Part shown: in pieces, positions 1-5,530 of the stretch
How positions within the stretch are numbered: the first letter of the stretch is position 1
How the letters are laid out: each line of letters begins with the position of its first letter
Assembly: GCA_031290205.1 (NCBI GenBank)
Contig: JAITNZ010000188.1
Location: 1-6,704 of the forward strand
DNA: 6,704 nucleotides
Reading direction: 5' to 3'
Source of the DNA: Spirochaetaceae bacterium
GTDB taxonomy: Bacteria > Spirochaetota > Spirochaetia > Treponematales > Breznakiellaceae
The notes under the pieces: model-generated
Databases searched by the model: none
Told to the model about the DNA's origin: nothing
The model's input: the letters and a program-made list of their open reading frames with translations, nothing else
Program-made: the position numbers and the translations under genes

Positions 1-156
1 CTGAACAGCGGCTTTCGCTGGCGCTACGCCGTGCTAGATTAATTGCGTAAACACCCTCACCGGTTCGGGTGCAATTATCGGGCGAGGGGTCGACTTCCCC
101 CCAGCACTGCCGATTTACCACGAATTTGGAAGTGCACCCTGTGCGCCTGCGGGGGC

Positions 157-186
157 TTGTCAAAGCGTCGAAATTATGATTACATT
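157..186 (+). promoter_or_regulatory. Candidate sigma-70-type promoter for the small gene/DUF1538 operon
   Basis: TTGTCA at 157-162 matches the -35 consensus at five of six positions. TACATT at 181-186 matches the -10 consensus at four of six, with an 18-base spacer. A better -10 hexamer, TATGAT, lies at 175-180, but its spacing from this -35 would be only 12 bases. The site lies 42 bases before the ATG at 229. It was found by eye and is weak evidence. Confidence 0.3.
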
Positions 187-216
187 GCGTGATGGCGATT
201 GCAACTTGGAACTTCA

Positions 217-222
217 TGGAGA
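217..222 (+). promoter_or_regulatory. Ribosome binding site TGGAGA deciding the ATG at 229
   Basis: TGGAGA ends 6 bases before the ATG at 229. The reading frame can be extended to a TTG at 199, but no comparable Shine-Dalgarno sequence precedes that TTG. This favours the 59-residue product. Confidence 0.5.
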
Positions 223-228
223 ATTATT

Positions 229-408
229 ATGGGTGCCGAAAATAGAGTATGTATACAATACGATGGACAATTATATTGCTGGGATGATGACGAGAAATGT
301 TTTGTTGTAGGAATAGTTCAAAAAATACCAAGCGAAAAAATCCCTGCCGGTGTAGTCGAAGCCATCATTGCTCGAATCATGGACGATGCGCAGCATCGAA
401 AAATTTGA
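229..408 (+). CDS. Small hypothetical protein, 59 aa, AT-rich
   Basis: No family was recognised. The product is short and soluble-looking, with no signal peptide or membrane segment. An N-terminal half rich in aromatic and acidic residues (VCIQYDGQLYCWDDDEKCF) precedes a hydrophobic, probably helical stretch (GVVEAIIARIMDD) near the C-terminus. It has three cysteines, all in the first half. I chose the ATG at 229 because it has TGGAGA 6 bases upstream. By hand count about 40% of its bases are G or C (72 of 180), far below the flanking genes, so it may have been acquired separately or be under different constraint. It lies 40 bases upstream of the DUF1538 gene on the same strand and could be co-transcribed with it. 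The real coding status is uncertain; the good Shine-Dalgarno and natural-looking composition argue for it. Confidence 0.5.
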   Translation: MGAENRVCIQYDGQLYCWDDDEKCFVVGIVQKIPSEKIPAGVVEAIIARIMDDAQHRKI

Positions 409-420
409 GATGCTTCGATG
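393..420 (+). other. Stem-loop over the stop codon of the small gene
   Basis: CATCGAA at 394-400 is the exact reverse complement of TTCGATG at 414-420, giving a 7-bp stem with a 13-base loop that contains the TGA at 406-408. An alternative pairing uses GCATC (393-397) and GATGC (409-413). No T-run follows, so this is not a clear intrinsic terminator. It could modulate read-through into the DUF1538 gene or mRNA processing. Confidence 0.25.
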
Positions 421-448
421 ATTACATGGTATTATTCGGGTATCCGCC

Positions 449-2092
449 ATGAATAAGGTTCTTTACGACAAAATACTCGAAGCGTTCTCGTCTGTGCTGC
501 CGATTACGGCTATCGTGCTGATTGCCAGCGTGGTGCTCGTGCCGATTCCGGCGGGGACGCTCCTCATGTTTATTATCGGGGCGATTCTGCTGATTATTGG
601 GATGGGTTTTTTCACGATGGGCGCGGATATGGCGATGATGCCCATTGGCGAAGGCATCGGTATTCAGTTGACTCGCTCGGCTGCGATGGGTGCAGGCAGC
701 CGGAGCGCCCTGTTGCGCGGTCTTATTCAGTGTTTTTCGCTCGTGATGATTATCGTGATTTCTTTTGTAATGGGGATGATCATCACGATTGCCGAGCCCG
801 ACCTGCAAGTGCTGGCGAATCAGGTGCCCCTCAACCTTGGCAGCCTTCCCCATTGGATGAAGTCTTCGTTTGTTCTGGTGCTCGCCGTCGCAGCCGGCGT
901 CGGCTTCTTCCTCGTCGTCGCCGTCCTCCGCGTAGTCCTGAAGGTGCCGCTTTCGGTCCTGCTGATTTTCTTCTATCTGATTACGTTCCTCGCCGTCTAC
1001 TGGGCGCCGGCTAGTTTTATACCCGTCGCCTTCGATTCGGGGGGCGTTACCACCGGTCCTATGACGGTGCCGTTCATCCTCGCGATGGGCGTAGGCGTCG
1101 CCTCGATACGCGGCGATAAAGGCTCGCAGGATGATAGTTTCGGGCTCGTCTCGCTCTGTAGCATTGGTCCGATACTCGCCGTGCTCGGTTTGGGGATCGT
1201 CTTCAATCCTGAGGTGAACATTGACGAGTATGTTATCCCGAGTGCGGAAACCTCGCGCGAGGTTGCGGGGAGTTTTGCAGGCGAGTTCCCTCACTACACT
1301 GCCGAAGTGATGCAGGCGCTTGCCGCGATCGTCCTCTTCTTCCTCGTTTTTCAGTTTATTTCGCGCCGCTACAAGATGAAGCAGGTGAAGCGCATCGGGG
1401 TCGGCTTTGCCTACACGCTCGTCGGGCTTGTCGTCTTCCTTACGGGGGTGAACGTCGGCTTCATTCCGGTGGGGCACTATATCGGCGATGTGCTGGCGTC
1501 GGGCAGCGCGACAACCTTCGGCTATGCGGTAACGCCGTGGATACTCGTGCCGTTCGGGATGCTCGTCGGCTACTACATTGTCTCCGCCGAGCCCGCCGTC
1601 CATGTCCTTAACAAGCAGGTCGAGGCGATTTCGTCGGGGGCGATACCGCAAAAGGCGATGGCAAAGGGGCTGGCTATCGGCATGGCGGCGGCGCTGGCTC
1701 TGACGATGACGCGCATCCTCCTCAAGATTGATATTATCTATATACTGATACCCGGGTATGCGCTGGCGATCATCATGACTTTTTTTGTGCCGAAGATTTT
1801 TGTCGGCATCGCGTTTGACTCTGGCGGCGTCTGCTCCGGTCCTATGACCTCGACCTTCCTCCTCCCGCTGGCGATGGGAGTCTGCACCGGCTCGGGGGGC
1901 GACCTGATGAAGGACGCGTTCGGCATTGTCGCGATGGTGGCGATGGCGCCGCTCATCGTGATTCAGATTATGGGGCTGGTCTATAGGATCAAGACATCGG
2001 GGAAGGCGGCGGCGAGCGTTACGCTGACGCAGGAAGAGGCGGGAGAGATTATTATTTACGAAAGGTCTTATGAAGGGTCTGATAATGAATGA
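449..2092 (+). CDS. DUF1538 family multi-pass membrane protein (putative transporter)
   Basis: 547 residues, dominated by hydrophobic segments (about ten to twelve predicted membrane spans), so it sits in the inner membrane. The substrate is unknown; DUF1538 proteins are uncharacterised. The protein is an internal duplication. Residues about 12-252 repeat as about 288-512: FDSGGVTTGPMT (195-206) against FDSGGVCSGPMT (456-467), AEPDLQVLANQV (115-126) against AEPAVHVLNKQV (380-391), and DDSFGLV (228-234) against KDAFGIV (488-494). The first half also has GADMAMMPIGEGIG (58-71). Small polar residues and Asp repeated inside hydrophobic surroundings suggest pseudosymmetric re-entrant or broken helices lining a permeation path. 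The tail from about 515 is cytoplasmic-looking and acidic. ATG 449 is the only sensible start: a stop lies in frame at 419-421 and the N-terminus MNKVLYDKILEAFSSVLPIT suits the family, although no strong Shine-Dalgarno is seen. Its stop lies inside the start of the PII-like gene, so the two are coupled. Confidence 0.9.
   Translation: MNKVLYDKILEAFSSVLPITAIVLIASVVLVPIPAGTLLMFIIGAILLIIGMGFFTMGADMAMMPIGEGIGIQLTRSAAMGAGSRSALLRGLIQCFSLVMIIVISFVMGMIITIAEPDLQVLANQVPLNLGSLPHWMKSSFVLVLAVAAGVGFFLVVAVLRVVLKVPLSVLLIFFYLITFLAVYWAPASFIPVAFDSGGVTTGPMTVPFILAMGVGVASIRGDKGSQDDSFGLVSLCSIGPILAVLGLGIVFNPEVNIDEYVIPSAETSREVAGSFAGEFPHYTAEVMQALAAIVLFFLVFQFISRRYKMKQVKRIGVGFAYTLVGLVVFLTGVNVGFIPVGHYIGDVLASGSATTFGYAVTPWILVPFGMLVGYYIVSAEPAVHVLNKQVEAISSGAIPQKAMAKGLAIGMAAALALTMTRILLKIDIIYILIPGYALAIIMTFFVPKIFVGIAFDSGGVCSGPMTSTFLLPLAMGVCTGSGGDLMKDAFGIVAMVAMAPLIVIQIMGLVYRIKTSGKAAASVTLTQEEAGEIIIYERSYEGSDNE
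2072..2077 (+). promoter_or_regulatory. Ribosome binding site GAAGGG for the PII-like gene
   Basis: GAAGGG lies 7 bases before the ATG at 2085, inside the last codons of the DUF1538 gene. A competing in-frame ATG at 2070 has GAAAGG (2060-2065) only 4 bases upstream. I prefer 2085, which gives an 8-base overlap with the preceding gene and would couple the translation of the two. Confidence 0.5.
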
Positions 2093-2807
2093 AAGTAAAA
2101 AACGGACGGTGCTGGAACTGGTCTTTTTTATTGTCGATTGGAGCAAGATAAAGGTGATCAGCTCGATTTTCGACCAGGTGCATGTCCGCTTCCACTTTGT
2201 GGCGAAGGGGCAGGGCACGGCGAGTTCGGAAATCCTCGACATGCTGGGCGTCGGCTCGGCGGAAAAGGCGGTTATCCTCTGCCTCGAACAGGATATGTTC
2301 GTTCCCGCGCTCTTAAAAGAGGTGGGAAAGAAGCTGGGGCTGCACATGCCGGGCACGGGCATTGGGTTTTCGGTGCCGCTTTCCGGCATCAACGCCCCGA
2401 TATTAAACGTCTTTAAGGAAAGCATCGAAAAGAGCGCCGTCTCGCTCGGCACAAGCTTGGCAAACGAAGGAGAAAAAAAAATGAACAGCAATAATCCGCA
2501 GTGCGATCTTATCATCGCGATTTTGAATCAAGGGTATAGTGATGAGTTTATGGCGGCTGCCCGAGGCGCCGGCGCCGGAGGCGGCACGGTTATCAACGCC
2601 CGCGGGCTGATGCACAAGGGTCCGGTGAAATTTTTCGGCATATCCGTGCAGGACGAAAAAGAGATCGTGCTGATCCTCTCGACCCGCGAAAAGATGAAGC
2701 CCATCATGGAAACAGTGAGCAAATCCTTCGGCATCTCCTCGAAGGCTGAAGGCATCGTCTTCAGCCTCCCCGCCGACAACATCACGGGGATAGACTTGCG
2801 CTCGTGA
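2085..2807 (+). CDS. Tandem two-domain PII-like (GlnB-fold) signalling protein
   Basis: 240 residues from ATG 2085 (245 if ATG 2070 is used). A canonical GlnB is about 112 residues; this looks like two such units in a row. Domain 1 is about 8-108: a beta strand LELVFFIVD, then a helix, then the end motif GTGIGFSVPLSGI (90-102). A linker at about 109-137 is charged and ends E-G-E-K-K-M. Domain 2 is about 139-237: DLIIAILNQGY, a helix, GAGAGGGTVINARG (161-174) in the place of the GlnB 'G.TV..vrG' strand, and the end motif EGIVFSLPADNITGI (222-236). Both end motifs resemble the GlnB/CutA-like G-x-x-F-x-(L/V)-P strand. The T-loop region looks short and I see no GlnB-type uridylylation tyrosine, so this is a PII-like rather than classical nitrogen PII protein. 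It overlaps the DUF1538 gene by 8 bases, so the likely job is to sense a nucleotide or metabolite and gate that membrane protein. The ligand cannot be told from sequence. Confidence 0.82.
   Translation: MNESKKRTVLELVFFIVDWSKIKVISSIFDQVHVRFHFVAKGQGTASSEILDMLGVGSAEKAVILCLEQDMFVPALLKEVGKKLGLHMPGTGIGFSVPLSGINAPILNVFKESIEKSAVSLGTSLANEGEKKMNSNNPQCDLIIAILNQGYSDEFMAAARGAGAGGGTVINARGLMHKGPVKFFGISVQDEKEIVLILSTREKMKPIMETVSKSFGISSKAEGIVFSLPADNITGIDLRS
2467..2483 (+). promoter_or_regulatory. Internal Shine-Dalgarno, A-run and ATG between the two PII-like domains
   Basis: AAGGAG (2467-2472) is followed by eight A residues and an in-frame ATG at 2481 (Met133 of the PII-like protein). This is the best ribosome-binding site in the window, with 8-base spacing and an A-rich unstructured spacer. 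It lies in the linker just before domain 2. Initiation here would give a 108-residue single-domain PII-like protein ending at 2807. The 9-base A run (2473-2481) is also a potential slippage site, but the main frame is intact without slippage. Confidence 0.5.
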
Positions 2808-3057
2808 AGAAGGGTTTGGGGTATGGGGTTTGGGGTATGGGGGGGGAGGAAGAAGGGAACGGGGAGGGGGAATGGGGGATGGGGAACAGGGAAGATGTCA
2901 ATTCGTCGGTCTCTGATACTCACGGGGAGCCAACAAAGATTTCAAATCAAAACACCCATTCCCCATCCCCTATCCCCATTCCCCTACGAATTGAAATGTT
3001 AGTGCAGTATTCGCAGTTCACTTTCTTTTATCAGCATATCCCTCAAGGTGCCCGCCT
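2808..3057. repeat. Intergenic G-rich block facing a C-rich block (inverted, G4-prone)
   Basis: The G-rich part (2812-2892) holds many runs of 3 to 8 G and begins with an exact 14-bp tandem duplication, TTTGGGGTATGGGG (2815-2828 and 2829-2842). The C-rich part (about 2951-2986) is made of CCCC blocks separated by ATT, AT and TAT. Its reverse complement resembles the GGGGGAATGGGGGATGGGG stretch at about 2866-2884, so the two can form an imperfect stem of roughly 20 bp over a loop of about 65 bases. Both strands have G-quadruplex potential. No T-run follows the C-rich arm, so it is not a standard terminator. From 2987 to 3057 I see no convincing promoter, only the ribosome-binding site for the next gene. 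An 85-codon frame runs through the block but is a by-product of its composition. Confidence 0.7.
3045..3050 (+). promoter_or_regulatory. Ribosome binding site AAGGTG deciding the TTG start at 3058
   Basis: AAGGTG ends 7 bases before the TTG at 3058. The frame is closed upstream by a TGA at 2992-2994, and no in-frame ATG or GTG with a comparable site lies between. The N-terminus from TTG (NQPDFWETNLAVLHKKYPPL) reads as a normal start of this family. Confidence 0.55.
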
Positions 3058-5448
3058 TTGAATCAGCCTGATTTCTGGGAAACAAACCTTGCTGTTTTAC
3101 ATAAAAAGTATCCGCCGCTTGCCGCAAAACTCGAAGCGGACCGTGCGGGGGGCGACCCCGAAAATGCACTCCATGCTGAAATAATTGCCGCCGCCTCGGG
3201 CGAGCCGACGCTGAAGGTGGGGGGCGTCCTCCTCCATTCGGGGCGCGACCCCGTCCGCGAGGCGCGCCGCCTGGCAGAGGCGGCGCTGGCGCCGTCGGTG
3301 GTGCCAGACATCAAGCTGCCGGTGGTGCCAGACACCAAGCCGTCAGCGGTGCCAGACACCAAGCTGCCGGCGGTGCCAGACACCGTGCCGTCGGCGGTGC
3401 CAGACACCAAGCTGCCGGTGGTGCCAGACACCAAGCGGCCGGCGGTGCCAGACACCAAGCTGCCGGCGGTGCCAGACATCAAGCTGCCGGCGGTGCCAGA
3501 CATCAAGCCGTCGGCGGTGCCAGACACCAAGCCGTCGGCGGTGCCAGACACCAAGCTGCCGGTGGTGCCAGACACCGTGCTGCCGGCGGTGCCAGACACC
3601 AAGCCGTCGGCGGTGCCGGACACCAAGCTGCCGGCGGTGCCAGACACCAAGCTGCCGGCGGTGCCAGACATCAAGCTGCCGGCGGTGCCAGACACCAAGC
3701 TGCCGGCGGTGCAAGACACCAAGCTGCCGGCTCCGGCGAAAGACGGCGCCGTCATCATTTTGGGCTTCGGCTTAGGCTATGCGGCGGAAGAAGCGGCAAA
3801 GCTTGCAGCCGATGCCCTCATCTTGATTGTTGAAAAACGTATAAAGCTCTTCTGTATTGCCCTCGAAACCCGCGATTTGAGCGCGTTTTTCGAGCGCAGC
3901 CGCCTTGCCTTCATCCTCGGCGGGGACGCCTCCGCCGTCAATGCGGGGCTTTCGCTCGCAGGCGGCGCCGGAATCCGCGCCGTCCTCCGCAACCGGAATA
4001 GCCTCGCCCTCGACCCCGTGTGGGCGGCGCAGACCGAACAGGCTATCGAGCTGTGGCGGAACAAGGAGGCGGTGAACGCGGTGACCCTCCGCCGCTTCGG
4101 AAAGCGTTGGGTGCGCAACCTCGGCGCGAACCTCACCGCCCTCCGCGATATGCCGGGCATCTCTTGCCTTGCCGGAAAGTTCGATTTCCCCATTTTCGTG
4201 CTCGCGGCAGGTCCCTCCCTCGACGAAATCCGCCCTTTCCTCCCCGCCATCCACGAGCGCTGCCTCATCGTCTGTGTCGATACCGCGCTCCGCTTCATCG
4301 AGCGGGCGGGACTCTCCCCCGATTTCACCGTCTGCATCGACCCGCAATACTGGAACACCCGCCACCTCGACCGCGCCGCGCTCGGCAAAACCTGCCTCAT
4401 TTCCGAATCCTCCGTCTATCCAACTGCCCTCCGTATGGCGGCAGGAAAAATTTTCCTCTGCTCGTCGTTCTTCCCCCTCGGACGCTTCATCGAAGAGCGC
4501 ACGGGCGTGAAAGGCGCCCTCGGCGCAGGAGGCTCGGTGGCAACAAGCGCATGGGATTTTGCGTTTCTTTTACTAGCCCATCACGCCCGTTCCGCTCAGC
4601 CTACTTCATCTGCTCCTCACGCCCCTTCCGCTCCGCCCGAACTGCCCGCCCCGCCCGCCCCGCCAGCCGATGCGGGAGCAATCTGGATAGCCGGGCTCGA
4701 CCTGTCCTTCCCTCAGCAAAAAACGCACTTTAAGGGCGCCCTCTTTGAGGAACGCGCCCTCTCGATGCAAAACCGCTTCGCCCCTGCCGAAACCGCCTCC
4801 TTCCATGCGCTGCGGGACGGCTACCCGTTCTATGCGCCCTCGGCAAACGGCGGCGTCGTCCTCACCGATAAACGCCTCTCCCTCTATGCATCGTGGTTCA
4901 GCAATCGCGCCGGAGTATCGGCGGCGGGCATGGGGGAAAAAATGCGGAATTACACACTTTCCGGCAACGGGCTGAAGCTGGAAGGCTTCGAGCCTGCCGC
5001 GATTGAGGCGCTACTGGCGCTGCCCCCCCGCCGCGCCGCGATCGACCGGCGCCTGCACGAAGTGCTTTCAGAAAATGCCGCGCTCTGGGACAACACGTGC
5101 GAAAAACAAAAACGCGCCGAACAATTTGACAGGGCAAAACAAAGCCTTCTCTCAGGCTTAGCGGAACTGCGTGATAGTGCGGCGGCGGCGCAGCGCAGCG
5201 CGGAAGAATCAGACGGGAGCCCCGACCTGCTGAGCCGACTAGAAGAGGCAAACACGAAAATCGCGCGAAGCGCCGTCCGCGATATCGCCGGATTCCTCAT
5301 GCCCCGCTTCGAAGACCTCGAAGCCGACTTGCAAACGCCGCCAGAAAAACCCGTCGAGCGCCACCTCGAGCTGTCGGCAAAACTCTACCGCGAAATTCGA
5401 GAAAACGCCGAGTGGACGCTGAGGGCGATGCTGAGGGATAATGGATAA
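3058..5448 (+). CDS. DUF115 / MptE-like (Maf-type) protein with 18-copy internal repeat
   Basis: 796 residues from a TTG start; 652 without the repeat array, close to the usual size of Maf/DUF115 proteins. Order: N-terminal helical region (1-80, DFWETNLAVLHKKYPPLAA); an 18 x 8-residue repeat (81-224); a glycine-rich strand-loop VIILGFGLGYA (232-242). The DUF115 core is at about 376-560: FPIFVLAAGPSLDE (377-390), VDTALRF (407-413), PDFTVCIDP (421-429), GAGGSVATSA (489-498), a Pro/Ala insert (510-537), and IAGLDLSF with KTH (544-557). A charged, largely helical C-terminus (about 640-796) follows. Family members include Campylobacter and Clostridium Maf flagellin glycosyltransferases and the archaeal 6-hydroxymethylpterin diphosphokinase MptE. 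In a spirochaete a role in flagellin or surface glycosylation is the likelier reading, but the substrate is unproven. It is cytoplasmic, with no signal peptide. It converges on purA, 82 bases away. Confidence 0.88.
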   Translation: MNQPDFWETNLAVLHKKYPPLAAKLEADRAGGDPENALHAEIIAAASGEPTLKVGGVLLHSGRDPVREARRLAEAALAPSVVPDIKLPVVPDTKPSAVPDTKLPAVPDTVPSAVPDTKLPVVPDTKRPAVPDTKLPAVPDIKLPAVPDIKPSAVPDTKPSAVPDTKLPVVPDTVLPAVPDTKPSAVPDTKLPAVPDTKLPAVPDIKLPAVPDTKLPAVQDTKLPAPAKDGAVIILGFGLGYAAEEAAKLAADALILIVEKRIKLFCIALETRDLSAFFERSRLAFILGGDASAVNAGLSLAGGAGIRAVLRNRNSLALDPVWAAQTEQAIELWRNKEAVNAVTLRRFGKRWVRNLGANLTALRDMPGISCLAGKFDFPIFVLAAGPSLDEIRPFLPAIHERCLIVCVDTALRFIERAGLSPDFTVCIDPQYWNTRHLDRAALGKTCLISESSVYPTALRMAAGKIFLCSSFFPLGRFIEERTGVKGALGAGGSVATSAWDFAFLLLAHHARSAQPTSSAPHAPSAPPELPAPPAPPADAGAIWIAGLDLSFPQQKTHFKGALFEERALSMQNRFAPAETASFHALRDGYPFYAPSANGGVVLTDKRLSLYASWFSNRAGVSAAGMGEKMRNYTLSGNGLKLEGFEPAAIEALLALPPRRAAIDRRLHEVLSENAALWDNTCEKQKRAEQFDRAKQSLLSGLAELRDSAAAAQRSAEESDGSPDLLSRLEEANTKIARSAVRDIAGFLMPRFEDLEADLQTPPEKPVERHLELSAKLYREIRENAEWTLRAMLRDNG
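3298..3729 (+). repeat. In-frame tandem repeat, 18 x 24 bp, coding (A/V)VPD(T/I)KLP
   Basis: Exactly 18 uninterrupted 24-bp units, with no length variation. Each encodes (A/V)-V-P-D-(T/I)-(K/V)-x-(P/S). Most end K-L-P; units 2, 4, 9, 10 and 13 end P-S. Isoleucine replaces threonine in units 1, 8, 9 and 16, and the last unit has Q in place of P. The core 13-mer GGTGCCAGACACC is an imperfect palindrome (GGTG/CACC). The array splits the DUF115 protein between residues 80 and 225. The flanking residues (AALAPS before, APAKDG after) resemble a natural inter-domain linker. Proline every fourth or so residue with alternating D and K implies an extended, near-neutral, disordered spacer. Copy number probably varies between strains. 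Confidence 0.95.
4585..4668 (+). repeat. Pro/Ala-rich low-complexity insert in the DUF115 core
   Basis: Codons 510-537 of the DUF115 protein encode a Pro/Ala/Ser-rich stretch (for example PAPPAPPADAG near its end), with short direct repeats of GCCCCGCCC type. It separates the GAGGSVATSAWDF helix from the conserved strand IWIAGLDLSF, where family members normally have a short loop. The surrounding frame is intact. Confidence 0.6.
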
Positions 5449-5530
5449 TGAGGGACTAGGGTATGAGGAATGAGGGGGCGAGGGCGACGGATTGTTACAG
5501 CAGCGACTCACGCGGAGGCACAAAGCTTAC
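5449..5530. other. Convergent spacer with purine-rich degenerate repeats
   Basis: This 82-base gap lies between the 3' ends of the DUF115 gene and purA. The last codons of the former and the first 40 bases of the gap contain short degenerate G/A repeats such as GGGATAATGGATAATGAGGG (5434-5453), AGGGTATGAGG and AATGAGGGGG. In composition they resemble the G-rich block at 2812-2892. I see no hairpin with a T-run in either direction, so no intrinsic terminator is called. Confidence 0.4.

Larger units (their letters stand above)
1..228. other. Non-coding left edge with nested inverted repeats
   Basis: No gene can be supported here. Two short frames run in from the left edge and stop at 40-42 and 48-50; either could be the tail of an upstream gene, but neither is recognisable. 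The stretch is rich in inverted repeats. GTGCT (31-35) pairs with AGCAC (103-107). TAATTGC (40-46) pairs with GCAATTA (71-77). ACCC (53-56) pairs with GGGT (67-70). GGGG (86-89) pairs with CCCC (97-100). A competing hairpin pairs GCACT (104-108) with AGTGC (131-135), and GCAC (134-137) can pair with GTGC (141-144). It may be a structured leader for the small gene at 229 or a decayed repeat. No known riboswitch, tRNA or tmRNA signature was recognised. Confidence 0.4.

Noticed and set aside
31..107. tRNA gene
   Set aside because: The length, a near 7-bp acceptor-like stem and a T-arm-like GTCGACT loop are suggestive. However, there is no D-arm or anticodon arm; a stem at 40-46/71-77 takes up that space instead.
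422..2515. 697-codon open frame on the minus strand opposite the DUF1538 and PII-like genes
   Set aside because: Its translation is a His/Arg/Asp/Glu/Asn-rich string with no domain, typical of the antisense of a GC-rich membrane-protein gene. The plus-strand products are clear family members.
2950..2996. Intrinsic terminator of the PII-like gene
   Set aside because: The C-rich arm can pair with the G-rich arm, but the loop is about 65 bases and no T-run follows the arm.
2804..3061. 85-codon plus-strand frame across the G-rich/C-rich intergenic block
   Set aside because: Its sequence (Gly/Trp/Met/Glu-rich, then Pro/Ser/Ile-rich) simply reflects the repeat composition. It overlaps the end of the PII-like gene and has no recognisable domain.
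3298..3729. CRISPR array
   Set aside because: The units are directly contiguous with no unique spacers, are 24 bp long, and are read through in frame as part of a protein.
3063..3758. 231-codon and 123-codon minus-strand frames made of SLVSGTAG or RRQLGVWH repeats
   Set aside because: These are shadows of the 24-bp array. A stop-free unit whose length is a multiple of three stays open in every frame in which the unit has no stop. No start context or homology is evident.
4020..4733. 237-codon plus-strand frame and several minus-strand frames inside the DUF115 gene
   Set aside because: Arg/Pro-rich frameshift shadows of the DUF115 reading frame, which carries the conserved motifs continuously.
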